64,000 bases of DNA from Flavobacterium laiguense (GCF_003097655.1 NZ_QCZH01000002.1:186001-250000); one strand, 5' to 3'; positions 1-8,502 are shown, counted from the stretch's first letter. The notes: generated by a model not told the origin, from the letters alone. A program made the numbers and translations.

Positions 1-650
1 TATTTTTCAGGGTTTTTTAAGAATTCTACAATTTCTTGTATTTCTTCTTTTGCACCTTCTAAACCGGCAACATCTTTAAATGTTGTTTTGATATCTGTTT
101 TTTCGTCAAAAAGTTTGGCTTTAGATTTTCCAATATTGAAAATTTGACCACCACCACCACCAGCACCGCCAGACATTTTTCGCATAATAAAAATCCATAC
201 CCCAATAATGATGATAATGGGTAATAGACTAACTAAAATATCGGTCCAATTGCTTTTAGGTAAGAAATTAAAATCTTTTAATTTTCCTTCCGCTACCGCT
301 TTTTCCAATTTGGTCTGAAAGATTTGATCGTTTCCAATATCAAAAGAATAATGAGGTCCTTTGTTAGGTCTGTCTAATACATCTTTGGCTACTTTTTTAT
401 GCGTAGGATCTTTTAAAGCGTTTGCATTCAAGAATACTTCGGCTTCCGTTTTGTTGTATACAATTACTTTTTCTATTTGCCCTTTTTCTAAATAGGAATT
501 AAACTTAGAAGATGTTAGCTGAGAAGGTTCTTGAAAATTAGACCCACCAGTAATAAAGCTTATAAATAAGAAAATTAAAAGAATTGCAGTATAAATTAAC
601 CAAGGACTTACTTTAAATTTATTCGGATTTGGATTATTATCTTTAGCCAT
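1..650 (-). CDS. ftsH: ATP-dependent zinc metalloprotease FtsH, N-terminal part
   Basis: Membrane-anchored AAA+ protease that degrades misassembled membrane proteins and short-lived regulators. Only the first ~216 residues are inside the window, and the gene runs off the left edge. Visible are a first membrane segment (about residues 17-37), an extracytoplasmic loop, a second membrane segment (about 140-160), a glycine-rich linker (GGAGGGGG) and the beginning of the AAA module (TFKDVAG, EEIQEIVEFL). The ATPase and zinc sites lie outside the window. The start is ATG at 650. It follows rsfS by 15 bp on the same strand, so the two are probably co-transcribed. Confidence 0.95.
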   Translation of the reverse strand, partial: MAKDNNPNPNKFKVSPWLIYTAILLIFLFISFITGGSNFQEPSQLTSSKFNSYLEKGQIEKVIVYNKTEAEVFLNANALKDPTHKKVAKDVLDRPNKGPHYSFDIGNDQIFQTKLEKAVAEGKLKDFNFLPKSNWTDILVSLLPIIIIIGVWIFIMRKMSGGAGGGGGQIFNIGKSKAKLFDEKTDIKTTFKDVAGLEGAKEEIQEIVEFLKNPEK

Positions 651-665
651 TAGAAGTTTATTTCT

Positions 666-1037
666 TTAGTATTTGTTTTCGATTTTAGTGATTTTTGCAT
701 CTCCCCAAAGGCTTTCGATGTTGTAATATTCACGAATGTGTTTTTGAAATACATGAACTACAATATGAACATAATCCATAAGTACCCATTCCGCAACATC
801 AGAACCTTCAATGTGCCAAGGTTTGTCTTTTAAATCTTTGGAAACTGTTTTTTGAACTGAATTGACAATGGCATTTACTTGAGTATTTGAGTTACCATTG
901 CATACTACAAAATAGTCGCAAACTGCTGTGTCTATGTCTCTTAAGTCTAGAATGTCAATATCATTCCCTTTTACTTCTTCTATCCCTTTAATGATATTCG
1001 CTAATAAAGCATCATTGTTTATAGTCTTTTTCGTCAT
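666..1037 (-). CDS. rsfS: ribosomal silencing factor RsfS
   Basis: 123-residue protein of the RsfS/Iojap (DUF143) family, which binds ribosomal protein L14 and blocks subunit joining under starvation. Family hallmarks visible are the N-terminal strand region IDILDLRDID, the core DYFVVCNGNSNTQ (about residues 41-53), KPWHIEG and the C-terminal WVLMDYVHIVVHVF. Length is normal for the family. It lies 15 bp upstream of ftsH on the minus strand, an arrangement common in Bacteroidetes as far as I recall, and is divergent from the biotin ligase across about 95 bp. Confidence 0.95.
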   Translation of the reverse strand: MTKKTINNDALLANIIKGIEEVKGNDIDILDLRDIDTAVCDYFVVCNGNSNTQVNAIVNSVQKTVSKDLKDKPWHIEGSDVAEWVLMDYVHIVVHVFQKHIREYYNIESLWGDAKITKIENKY

Positions 1038-1132
1038 TTATTTTTTTATATAAGTTTGTAAAGTTACCATTTTTTGTGATTATTTTTGAACCTTAACATA
1101 ATATTAAATTATGTTTCACAAAAAATAGATAC

Positions 1133-1861
1133 ATGAAGCTAATCAAACTCGATGCCATAGATTCTACAAATGAGTTTCTAAAAGGCATATCAAATAAGCA
1201 AGCGGTTGAAAATTTCACAGTGGTTACCGCTGAGAGCCAGTTGAAAGGGAAGGGGCAAATGGGCGCTAAATGGGATTCTGAATCTGGTAAAAATCTCATT
1301 ATGAGTGTTTTGGTGTCTGATTTTTTATTTGAGATTGAGGATGTTTTTAATCTCAATGTAGTGGTTTCACTTGCTGTAATAAACGTTTTAGAATCGTATA
1401 ACATTCCTGAATTAAGTATAAAATGGCCTAACGACATTATGTCAGCTAATAAGAAAATAGGTGGCATATTGATTGAAAACAGTATAAAAGGTGACGGAAC
1501 AATTACATCGGTAGTGGGTTTAGGGCTGAATATTAATCAAATTCAATTTGAAAATTTGCCACGAGCCTCTTCTTTGGCGGTTATTTGCAACTCCAATTTT
1601 GATAAAGAAGAGATACTTTTTCAAATTGTGGCCAAATTGGAAGAAATGATTCCGCTCTATAAGGAAAATGCGGCTTCTATTTGGGAAGACTATTCTAAAA
1701 AATTATTTAAAATTGAAGTTCCAACTGCTTTTTCGGACGAGAATAATCAAAATTTCATGGGAATTATTACTGGTGTTTCATCCATTGGAAAACTGAAAAT
1801 TCAATTGGAGGATGATAGTGTCTGCGAATACAATCTCAAAGAGGTTCAAATGTTGTATTAA
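1133..1861 (+). CDS. birA: biotin--[acetyl-CoA-carboxylase] ligase
   Basis: 242-residue biotin protein ligase that forms biotinyl-AMP and transfers biotin to the carrier domain of biotin-dependent carboxylases. The catalytic core is intact: DSTN near residue 10, the biotin/ATP loop KGKGQMGAKW (about 38-47), GKNLIMSVL, and KWPNDIM followed by KKIGGILIE (about 97-117). There is no N-terminal helix-turn-helix, so this is a monofunctional (class I) enzyme and not the E. coli-type repressor. The gene ends just before a strong bidirectional terminator. Confidence 0.93.
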   Translation: MKLIKLDAIDSTNEFLKGISNKQAVENFTVVTAESQLKGKGQMGAKWDSESGKNLIMSVLVSDFLFEIEDVFNLNVVVSLAVINVLESYNIPELSIKWPNDIMSANKKIGGILIENSIKGDGTITSVVGLGLNINQIQFENLPRASSLAVICNSNFDKEEILFQIVAKLEEMIPLYKENAASIWEDYSKKLFKIEVPTAFSDENNQNFMGIITGVSSIGKLKIQLEDDSVCEYNLKEVQMLY

Positions 1862-1880
1862 TGGATTTAACTCCAATAAA

Positions 1881-1914
1881 AAAAAGGCTTTTAGAACGAA
1901 CTAAAAGCCTTTTT
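1881..1914. terminator. bidirectional intrinsic terminator between birA and the SRPBCC gene
   Basis: AAAAAGGCTTTTAG at 1881-1894 pairs perfectly with CTAAAAGCCTTTTT at 1901-1914 over a 6-nt loop. The A-run and T-run flank both sides, so it can terminate the two convergent genes. Confidence 0.9.
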
Positions 1915-1932
1915 GGGAATTATAAATATGTT

Positions 1933-2325
1933 TTAAAGTTTAGACATATTGTTAGCCAAAGTTTCAATGAATTTACTGATTGGTCCTTTAATCATCATCG
2001 CCATCATAGCATTGAATTCGCCTTCGAAATCCAATTTTACAGCACTAGAACTATCTGAAACCGAATCAATATTGGCTACCAAAGTAAAAGGAAGTTTGTC
2101 ACTGGCAGCTCCCAAAACGATTTTGTTTGGCGCTACTTTCTCTTTCATTTTTAATTTTATTTCGGGCATCCCTTTTAATCCAAATATAAAAGCATCGTCG
2201 CCAATTACTTCAAATTTTGCGATGTTATCTGGCATTAATTTTTCGAAATTTTTTACATCACTCAATAAATCAAATAACTCTTGACTTGATCTTTCAACCG
2301 TAACTTTTGGACTTTCTAAGTTCAT
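1933..2325 (-). CDS. SRPBCC-family (polyketide cyclase/START-like) protein
   Basis: 130-residue protein with a START/Bet v1-like layout: an N-terminal strand (SPKVTVERSSQELFDLLSDVKNFEKLMPD), central beta strands and a C-terminal helix (MIKGPISKFIETLANNMSKL). The family binds hydrophobic ligands, and the ligand of this branch is unknown. No catalytic residues can be assigned. It lies downstream of pyrE on the same strand with about 58 bp between them. Homologues adjacent to pyrE are, to my knowledge, common in Flavobacteriia, but no functional link is visible in the sequence. Confidence 0.8.
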   Translation of the reverse strand: MNLESPKVTVERSSQELFDLLSDVKNFEKLMPDNIAKFEVIGDDAFIFGLKGMPEIKLKMKEKVAPNKIVLGAASDKLPFTLVANIDSVSDSSSAVKLDFEGEFNAMMAMMIKGPISKFIETLANNMSKL

Positions 2326-2383
2326 AATTTTATTTAATGTTTGTTGTTTTATTTATTTAAATCCAAAATCTGCAATCTAAAAT

Positions 2384-3025
2384 TTAAATCCCCCAAGTAG
2401 ATGGACTCACGTTCCATTCTCTCAAAGTTTGTTCTTCTTCTTCGGTAATATATTTTTTGGCTACGGCTAGATTCAATAAGTTTTGGTAATTACTTAAAGT
2501 GTATAAATCTATATTGGCTTTTTTAAAATTTTGGTCGGCAACATCAAATCCATAAGTAAATATGGCGGCCATCCCTTTTATGTTTGCTCCAGCTGCTTTC
2601 AAGCCTTCTACGGCTAGCAAACTACTGTTTCCAGTACTTATTAAATCTTCTATAATTACAACGTTTTGTCCTTTCTGTAAGAAACCTTCCACTTGATTTT
2701 GACGACCATGTTTTTTCGGTTCTGGGCGTACATAAACAAAAGGTAATCCTAAACTCTCGGCAACCAGCATACCAATTCCAATTGCTCCAGTGGCTACACC
2801 GGCAATTACATCTGGCTTGCCAAATTGTTTCTCAATATTTTTAGAAAATTCATCTCGAACATAATTTCTTATGGCTGGAAATGAGAGGATTAAACGATTA
2901 TCGCAATATATAGGCGATTTCCATCCAGAAGCCCATGTAAAAGGATTTCCTGGATTCAATTTAATTGCATTTATTTGCAAAAGCAATTCGGCTGTTTTTT
3001 CGGCAGTATCTTTATTAAAAATCAT
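2384..3025 (-). CDS. pyrE: orotate phosphoribosyltransferase
   Basis: 213-residue PyrE, which makes orotidine 5'-phosphate from orotate and PRPP in pyrimidine synthesis. Visible are the N-terminal KLNPGNPFTWASGWKSPIYCDNR region, ATGAIGIGMLVA, the lysine-rich RPEPKKHGRQNQ loop and the PRPP-binding signature VVIIEDLISTGNSS. I start the gene at the ATG at 3025 rather than at an in-frame codon at 3088. A TAnnTTTG box lies immediately upstream at 3030-3037, and the extra 21 residues do not look like PyrE. It is divergent from the NUDIX gene with only 7 bp between start codons. Confidence 0.94.
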   Translation of the reverse strand: MIFNKDTAEKTAELLLQINAIKLNPGNPFTWASGWKSPIYCDNRLILSFPAIRNYVRDEFSKNIEKQFGKPDVIAGVATGAIGIGMLVAESLGLPFVYVRPEPKKHGRQNQVEGFLQKGQNVVIIEDLISTGNSSLLAVEGLKAAGANIKGMAAIFTYGFDVADQNFKKANIDLYTLSNYQNLLNLAVAKKYITEEEEQTLREWNVSPSTWGI

Positions 3026-3029
3026 AATA

Positions 3030-3037
3030 CAAATGTA
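3030..3037 (-). promoter_or_regulatory. -7 box TACATTTG for pyrE
   Basis: On the minus strand this reads TACATTTG, an exact match to the Bacteroidetes -7 consensus TAnnTTTG. It ends 5 bp before the pyrE ATG, which implies a very short or absent 5' UTR. It also overlaps the start codon of the divergent NUDIX gene. No clear -33 TTG was found. Confidence 0.5.
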
Positions 3038-3641
3038 TAAAGTTTTTGTTAACGACAAACCACTTTTTTTGACAAATGAAATCTCCAAGGAGACCGATTT
3101 TCAATTGTTTTTACTTGAGAGTATTGACATAGAGCAAATTATAGTAAAAATATTTCAAAATAAAATTAAAAAAGCCTATCTGTATCACCCTGACGAAAGT
3201 GTGATTATGAAAACTTTGAAAGCAAAAATTCCTGTTAATAAAGCTGGAGGGGGATTGGTTTATAATAAAAAAGGGGAAGTTTTATTTATTTTTAGAAACG
3301 GAAAATGGGATTTACCCAAAGGAGGAACTGAAAAAGGCGAACTAATTGAAGCTACCGCCATGCGTGAAGTAGAGGAAGAAACGGGTGTAAATGAATTATC
3401 CATCACGAATAAGCTTCAAAAAACGTATCATATTTTTAAGCGCAACGGAAAATACAAATTAAAAATCACGCATTGGTTTGAGATGCAGTCCACTTTTGAA
3501 GGGACTCCAAAAGGGCAATTGGAAGAAGGAATTGAAAAAGTGGTTTGGTTTAAACCCAGTGAAATTCCAGAAGCATTGAAGAATTCCTATGAAAATATTA
3601 AACTCTTGTTTGAAGAAGAATCCGAAAGGATGAAAAAATAA
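3033..3641 (+). CDS. NUDIX hydrolase
   Basis: 202-residue protein. The Nudix box is intact: a glycine followed by 5 residues, then EATAMREVEEETGV (GX5EX7REUXEEXGU), at about residues 97-119. It is preceded by KAGGGLVYNKKGEVLFIFRNGKWDLPKGG, typical of nucleoside-diphosphate-X hydrolases. The N-terminal ~65 residues are a separate small domain often present in flavobacterial relatives. The substrate cannot be deduced. The start is at 3033, a few bases from the divergent pyrE start. A longer in-frame extension into pyrE is rejected because it lies antisense to that gene. Confidence 0.9.
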   Translation: MYKVFVNDKPLFLTNEISKETDFQLFLLESIDIEQIIVKIFQNKIKKAYLYHPDESVIMKTLKAKIPVNKAGGGLVYNKKGEVLFIFRNGKWDLPKGGTEKGELIEATAMREVEEETGVNELSITNKLQKTYHIFKRNGKYKLKITHWFEMQSTFEGTPKGQLEEGIEKVVWFKPSEIPEALKNSYENIKLLFEEESERMKK

Positions 3642-3644
3642 TTT

Positions 3645-3684
3645 AAAAAAAGGGCTCGATGTATTTACATTGGGCCCTTTTTTT
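3645..3684. terminator. intrinsic terminator between NUDIX and M14 peptidase genes
   Basis: AAAAAAAGGGC at 3645-3655 is complementary to GCCCTTTTTTT at 3674-3684, with part of the 18-nt intervening sequence also able to pair. The two genes converge here, and the A- and T-runs let it work in both directions. Confidence 0.85.
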
Positions 3685-3689
3685 AATAA

Positions 3690-5417
3690 TTATAGTTTTC
3701 TGTAAACAGGATATTGTAAATGGTTTTTTTCATAATAAATGGAATGTTTATAGATCCAGTCCAATTGTGCCTCACTATCTTTTGCAAAGGCTGGCTCAGT
3801 GTTAATTTTTGTTTCCAATTCTGTTTTTATGCTGGGATTGTCTTTTAAAATTTGTGCTGCCAAATCTTCAAATACATATTCAGAATACCCTTCTTTTTGT
3901 TGTAAAATGGGATCAAAAAAGTTCCAATTAAAGAATGAATCGACGCCTTCCGGTTCAAGGGTTTCCAATAAATATTTCACAGCTTTTTGTTGGGTAGAGA
4001 ATACATAGTCTCCTTTGGCGAAAGCCACTTTTTCCATTTTTGAAGTTATTTGAGTATTTCTATGCGGATAATGCCCCTCGTAAGCATTGTTTGAAGTCTT
4101 GTAATCTGCAATTTTATAACTTTCCACTGTTATAACGGTATCTTTTTTTAATTGCGTATAAGTACAATTGTTACTTTTTAATAGATCGATAACATTCCAA
4201 TACCCCTTAGGAATTATATACCCTTCGGGAATTTTGATTTCTTTAACCGATTTGTATTCTTTTAAGTTTGGAATGTCTTTTTTATATGGTTTTGTCCTGT
4301 CATAAAATAAGCGATTGCCAGTGGTCACTTCGCTTTTTTTGTATATTGCTTCATAACCTAAAAAAGAAAAATTGGTCACTTTTGTACTGTCAACTTCCCA
4401 TTGAATGGTGTATGATTTTTTAGGTAAATATTGTTCTTCATTTTTTAATCGCAATTGTTTTATTTTTTCATAATTAGTGTCAGTAAATTCAATTGTTGAG
4501 AGCATATACTCATAGGTAGCTTTTACACGGTCGACATATTTTTTCAGCATGTGTGTCTCAACCACAAAACCTATGGTATTGAATAGGGAAGTGTAGCCAG
4601 TGGTGTATCTTGGATTATCCGAAAACTGTGAGAAACCATGATCTGGTGTTTGGCCAAAAGCATTGACATACGGGGTAGTTTCGATGTTTTTTTGCTGCAA
4701 ATCTTTAACCAAAGCTGGCATCATTTCGGTGTTTAGATAATCCCCTAAAACGGTACCCAATTTATTGTGTTGCGTCATAATATAGGTGAGTTTGTATTGA
4801 TAATCGGATCCATTGCTTACGTGGTTGTCAATGAAAACATCGGGGTTTATTTTGTGAAAAATAGCGACAAAACTTTTGGTGTTTCGGGTATCCGATTTGA
4901 TCATATCTCGATTCAAGTCATAATTTCTTGCGTTGCCGCGAAAGCCATATTCCTCTGGACCTTCTTGATTGACTCTGGTTGTCGAATTTCTATTTAGCGC
5001 TCCTCCAATATTATAAATGGGGATGGTTACTATTACAGTGTTTTTTGGGGCTTTGACTTTACCCAATGCCAAATCTCGGAACAATTGCATGGTAGCATCG
5101 ATTCCGTCCGGCTCTCCGGCATGAATACCATTATTGATGAATAATACCGCTTTTTTTTTCTGAATAGCATCAAAATTGAATTTTTTATCAGGATTGAAAA
5201 TAACCATGTGTAAGGGTTCCCCGCTATCTGTCAATCCCATTTCTTGCATCTGAATAGAGGGGAAATCATGTGCCAAAAGGGTGTAATATCTGATTGTTTC
5301 ATTATAAGTGGCCGACCGATTTTCGTTTCCTTTTTCAAAAAAAGTGTCGTATTTATTGTTTTTTTGGGCTGCTACTGAAAAAGTCAGCAATAAGAATGAA
5401 ATGATGCAAAATCTCAT
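3690..5417 (-). CDS. secreted M14-family zinc carboxypeptidase
   Basis: 575-residue peptidase with an N-terminal signal peptide (about 17 residues, ending VAAQ). The M14 zinc ligands can be read directly: HAGEPDG (H99, E102) and IDNHVSN (H199). RNYDLNRD (about 164-171) is the arginine-containing substrate-binding region, and VVETHMLKKY carries the likely catalytic glutamate. The C-terminal ~280 residues are an additional domain of unknown role. It is probably exported to the periplasm or surface for peptide scavenging. It stands alone between terminators with its own promoter. Confidence 0.88.
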   Translation of the reverse strand: MRFCIISFLLLTFSVAAQKNNKYDTFFEKGNENRSATYNETIRYYTLLAHDFPSIQMQEMGLTDSGEPLHMVIFNPDKKFNFDAIQKKKAVLFINNGIHAGEPDGIDATMQLFRDLALGKVKAPKNTVIVTIPIYNIGGALNRNSTTRVNQEGPEEYGFRGNARNYDLNRDMIKSDTRNTKSFVAIFHKINPDVFIDNHVSNGSDYQYKLTYIMTQHNKLGTVLGDYLNTEMMPALVKDLQQKNIETTPYVNAFGQTPDHGFSQFSDNPRYTTGYTSLFNTIGFVVETHMLKKYVDRVKATYEYMLSTIEFTDTNYEKIKQLRLKNEEQYLPKKSYTIQWEVDSTKVTNFSFLGYEAIYKKSEVTTGNRLFYDRTKPYKKDIPNLKEYKSVKEIKIPEGYIIPKGYWNVIDLLKSNNCTYTQLKKDTVITVESYKIADYKTSNNAYEGHYPHRNTQITSKMEKVAFAKGDYVFSTQQKAVKYLLETLEPEGVDSFFNWNFFDPILQQKEGYSEYVFEDLAAQILKDNPSIKTELETKINTEPAFAKDSEAQLDWIYKHSIYYEKNHLQYPVYRKL

Positions 5418-5443
5418 GGTTTGGGGTTTTAAAATATAGATCT

Positions 5444-5451
5444 CAAATGTA
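5444..5451 (-). promoter_or_regulatory. -7 box TACATTTG for the M14 peptidase gene
   Basis: The minus strand reads TACATTTG, an exact TAnnTTTG match, about 27 bp upstream of the peptidase ATG. Confidence 0.45.
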
Positions 5452-5555
5452 ATTATTTTTAGATTGGATTATTTTAAAAATAGGTGCTTATTGATCACTT
5501 TTTATATGCTGAATAAACGGAATACGGAGTACTGATTACTGACCACTTTTTTAAT

Positions 5556-5563
5556 TACCTTTG
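5556..5563 (+). promoter_or_regulatory. -7 box TACCTTTG for the DEAD-box helicase gene
   Basis: Exact TAnnTTTG match ending 4 bp before the ATG at 5568, so the transcript is probably leaderless or nearly so. Confidence 0.45.
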
Positions 5564-5567
5564 CAAA

Positions 5568-6917
5568 ATGAATAAGAAACACCATTCCAATAATATACTT
5601 TTGAATTTAGGCATCGAAAGTCTAAATGAAATGCAGGAAGTAGCACAGGATACCATCCTGAATGATAATAATGTTTTACTGCTTTCTCCAACAGGTTCCG
5701 GGAAAACATTAGCCTTTTTGCTGCCTGTTTTAGAAATGTTACAACCCGAAATCCTTTCTGTCCAATGTTTAATACTGGTTCCATCACGTGAACTGGGATT
5801 GCAAATCGAACAAGTTTGGAAAAAAATGGGTACCGATTATAAAGTAAATGTTTGCTACGGTGGACATTCTATTGATACCGAAATCAAGAATTTGAGTAAT
5901 CCTCCAGCTGTTTTGATAGGGACACCGGGAAGAATTGCCGATCATATCGATAGAGGAACTTTTCGTGTAGACAAAATTCAAACCTTAATTTTGGATGAGT
6001 TTGATAAATCCTTACAACTGGGTTTTCACGAGCAAATGTCTTTTATCATTGGCAAATTGACAAAACTTAACAAGCGAGTTTTGGTTTCGGCTACTTCTGA
6101 TATTGAAATTCCAAGATATACTAGAGTAGTTAACCCTACGATTTTGGATTTTATCCCAACCGAAGAAGAACAAGAAAGTAACTTGGCTACGAAAATGGTG
6201 GTTTCGAAAGAAAAAGACAAACTAGGGAGTTTATTTAATCTGATTTGTTCTTTAAAATCACAGTCGGCTATTGTTTTTTGTAATCATCGGGATGCTGCAG
6301 AACGCATTAGTGATACTCTAAACGAAAAAGGAATTTATGCTACTTATTATCACGGCGGTATGGATCAAGATGAGCGTGAACGCTCGCTAATTCAGTTCCG
6401 TAACGGAAGTATGAGTTATTTAATCACTACGGATCTTGCCGCTCGTGGACTTGATATTCCCGAAATGAAGCACGTAATTCATTATCATTTGCCTTTAAAA
6501 GCAGATGAATTCACCCACAGAAATGGACGTACAGCACGTATGTTAGCATCTGGAACGGCTTATGTTATTGCTCACGAAAGTGAGAAAAAAATGGATTATC
6601 TGGATTATGGTATGGAAGTGTTGAATGTAGAAAATACAACTTCATTGCCAAAACCTCCTGATTTTCAAACTATTTACATCAGTGGTGGAAAGAAAAATAA
6701 ATTGAATAAAATAGATATTGTTGGTTTCTTTTCCCAAAAAGGGAAATTGGAAAAAGGCGATCTAGGATTAATCGAAGTGAAAGATTTTATCTCCTTTGCT
6801 GCCGTAAAATTCAATAAAGTCAAAGATTTGCTTCATGCCATAAAAGATGAAAAAATGAAAGGTAAGAAGTTTAAAATTGAAGTGGCGAGAAAAGTGATTA
6901 AGAAGGAAGAAGAGTAG
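5568..6917 (+). CDS. DEAD-box ATP-dependent RNA helicase with DbpA-like C-terminal domain
   Basis: 449-residue RNA helicase. Motifs in order are a Q-motif-like start (FNLG/LNEMQEVAQ), motif I SPTGSGKT (about 41-48), motif Ia PSRELGLQ, motif Ib TPGRIADH, motif II DEFD in place of DEAD, motif III SAT, and motifs V/VI (TTDLAARGLDIP, HRNGRTAR). Residues ~370-445 resemble the DbpA RNA-recognition domain (IDIVGFFSQKGKL, IGLIEVKDFISFAAVKF type). That domain targets 23S rRNA hairpin 92 in DbpA, so a role in large-subunit assembly is likely but inferred. Confidence 0.9.
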   Translation: MNKKHHSNNILLNLGIESLNEMQEVAQDTILNDNNVLLLSPTGSGKTLAFLLPVLEMLQPEILSVQCLILVPSRELGLQIEQVWKKMGTDYKVNVCYGGHSIDTEIKNLSNPPAVLIGTPGRIADHIDRGTFRVDKIQTLILDEFDKSLQLGFHEQMSFIIGKLTKLNKRVLVSATSDIEIPRYTRVVNPTILDFIPTEEEQESNLATKMVVSKEKDKLGSLFNLICSLKSQSAIVFCNHRDAAERISDTLNEKGIYATYYHGGMDQDERERSLIQFRNGSMSYLITTDLAARGLDIPEMKHVIHYHLPLKADEFTHRNGRTARMLASGTAYVIAHESEKKMDYLDYGMEVLNVENTTSLPKPPDFQTIYISGGKKNKLNKIDIVGFFSQKGKLEKGDLGLIEVKDFISFAAVKFNKVKDLLHAIKDEKMKGKKFKIEVARKVIKKEEE

Positions 6918-6944
6918 TCAGTATTCAGTCTCAGTTTTCAGTTT

Positions 6945-6985
6945 AATAAAAAGCGTTAGCAGTATTACTGCTAACGCTTTTTATT
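6945..6985. terminator. intrinsic terminator after the helicase gene
   Basis: Near-perfect palindrome of about 20 bp per arm with core GCGTTAGCAGTA / TACTGCTAACGC and A/T runs on both sides. The same core occurs in the terminator at 7701-7745, so the two hairpins bracket the small secreted-protein gene between them. Confidence 0.88.
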
Positions 6986-7154
6986 TTCTAATCAGCCGTA
7001 AAGTAGATTTTTTCAATTTCAGATGCTGAAAATTGCGACTGAAAACTGAAAACCGCCTCATTATTGCATGATATTATTTTAGTTTACAAACAAAATAAAT
7101 GTTTTAATGTTGATAAATAATTAATGTAAAAAAGAAGTTGCTTTTTATTATTAG

Positions 7155-7162
7155 TATGTTTG
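7155..7162 (+). promoter_or_regulatory. -7 box TATGTTTG for the small secreted-protein gene
   Basis: Exact TAnnTTTG match 48 bp upstream of the ATG at 7211. A TTG at 7138-7140 could be a -33 element, but the 14-bp spacing is shorter than usual. Confidence 0.45.
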
Positions 7163-7210
7163 CTGCTAAATACTTACCTACAAAGTATATCATTAAACCC
7201 CAAATTAATT

Positions 7211-7654
7211 ATGAAAAAAGTTATTGCGATTGCTGTTATGTTTATTAGTTCTATTGGCTTTAGCCAAATTAAAGTTCTTGAAACTGTACCTGTTGAAAAA
7301 TTAGGTAGAGTAAATAATAGTTTTTATGTTCAAAAAATTGGAGATGAGTTTACCTTTTTTTATACAACTGTTCAAAGCGAAGAAGAAGAGCCAGCTTTAA
7401 AGGCTTTTACATTCAAAAATATTGATAATGCTTATCAAAGTCTTTACGGTATTATATCAAGCGGATTTACTGCGAGTCCATTGAATGATGTAAAATTAGA
7501 ATTGCCTAATAATTTTGTTTGGTTGCATTATATTGCCAACTCAGATAAAAAGACAACCGTACAATTCATGGTTTCAAACAAAGCGGCAAATTCAACTAAT
7601 GTTTCTGAACCTTTATCAAAAGAACAGGTTGAGAAATTGTTTCAAAAGAGCTAG
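7211..7654 (+). CDS. small secreted protein of unknown function
   Basis: 147 residues with a clear signal peptide (MKKVIAIAVMFISSIGFSQ, cleavage expected after the SQ). The mature part is about 128 residues with mixed alpha/beta character and no cysteines, no recognised motif and no repeats. I start it at the ATG at 7211, because the leader begins there and the promoter box lies at 7155-7162. The earlier in-frame codon at 7160 overlaps that box. It is monocistronic, enclosed by two terminators that share the same stem sequence. Confidence 0.8.
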   Translation: MKKVIAIAVMFISSIGFSQIKVLETVPVEKLGRVNNSFYVQKIGDEFTFFYTTVQSEEEEPALKAFTFKNIDNAYQSLYGIISSGFTASPLNDVKLELPNNFVWLHYIANSDKKTTVQFMVSNKAANSTNVSEPLSKEQVEKLFQKS

Positions 7655-7700
7655 AAATTAGTGTTCAGTGTTCAGTTTTTTAGTGAGCAGTGAAAAATAA

Positions 7701-7745
7701 AAAAAAACGTTAGCAGTATACTATTTTACTGCTAACGTTTTTTTT
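7701..7745. terminator. intrinsic terminator after the small secreted-protein gene
   Basis: AAAAAAACGTTAGCAGTA at 7701-7718 pairs with TACTGCTAACGTTTTTTT from 7727 over a short loop. Its core arm is shared with the hairpin at 6945-6985. Confidence 0.88.
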
Positions 7746-7799
7746 GATTTAAAAGGGATTCCTGATCACTCTTTTTTCTGACCACTAACCACTTGATTA

Positions 7800-8378
7800 C
7801 TATATTTTCTTCACGTATTGGGTGATAATTACAATTTGTTGTCCATCTACTTTTCCTTCGATGTATTCTGCATTTTCATGATCCAATCGGATGTTACGTA
7901 CCGAAGTTCCTTGTTTGGCCACCATGCTAGATCCTTTCACTTTTAGATCTTTGATCAATACAACAGAATCTCCATGAGTTAAAATAACTCCGTTAACATC
8001 ACGGTGTATGATTTTGTTTTCATCATCTTCTCCTTCTCCTGTGGCTTGCGCCCATGCTAGAGTATCTTCGTCAAAATACATTTGCTCCAACAATTCTTGT
8101 GGCCATCCGTTTTTACGCAAACGGCTTAACATTCTCCAAGCTACAACTTGTACAGGCGTGTGTTCGCTCCACATGCTGTCGTTCAAACATCTCCAGTGGT
8201 TCAAATCTTCATGACCTGGATTTTCTATTTGATCAATACATGTAGCACAAGCAAAGATGCTTTCGTCTAATCCACCTTTTTTGGTAGGTAATACTTGGTA
8301 TTCTTTTAAGTTTTCGGTGGCAGCACATAATTCACATTGTGAACCGCTGCGTTTATTTAATTCTCTTTCGAAGCTCAT
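7800..8378 (-). CDS. phnA: PhnA-family (zinc-ribbon plus SH3-like) protein
   Basis: 192-residue protein of the PhnA/YjdM type. An N-terminal zinc ribbon is visible (CELC near residue 17 and CATC near 44). The conserved C-terminal PhnA domain is present (GDSVVLIKDLKVKGSSMVAKQGTSVRNIRL and the IEGKVDGQQIVI end). Despite the historical name it is not a phosphonate-degrading enzyme, and its function is not established. Between the two lies an extra flavobacterial segment of about 60 residues (WRCLNDSMWSEHTPVQVVAWRML). It is single, with its own promoter. Confidence 0.85.
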   Translation of the reverse strand: MSFERELNKRSGSQCELCAATENLKEYQVLPTKKGGLDESIFACATCIDQIENPGHEDLNHWRCLNDSMWSEHTPVQVVAWRMLSRLRKNGWPQELLEQMYFDEDTLAWAQATGEGEDDENKIIHRDVNGVILTHGDSVVLIKDLKVKGSSMVAKQGTSVRNIRLDHENAEYIEGKVDGQQIVIITQYVKKI

Positions 8379-8431
8379 TATAAGGGGTGTGTTATTTAGG
8401 TTGCGAAATTACGGCTTATTCCAGCATATTG

Positions 8432-8439
8432 CAAATATA
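8432..8439 (-). promoter_or_regulatory. -7 box TATATTTG for phnA
   Basis: The minus strand reads TATATTTG, an exact TAnnTTTG match about 54 bp upstream of the ATG at 8378. Confidence 0.45.
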
Positions 8440-8502
8440 AGTTTTCAGTCGCAGTCTCAGTTCTCAGGCTGTAAATTGTAAACTGAGACTGAATAATACT
8501 GA

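Noticed and set aside
1861..2058. Rightward open frame directly after the biotin ligase stop
   Set aside because: It runs through the bidirectional terminator and lies antisense to the SRPBCC gene. The reading is a shadow.
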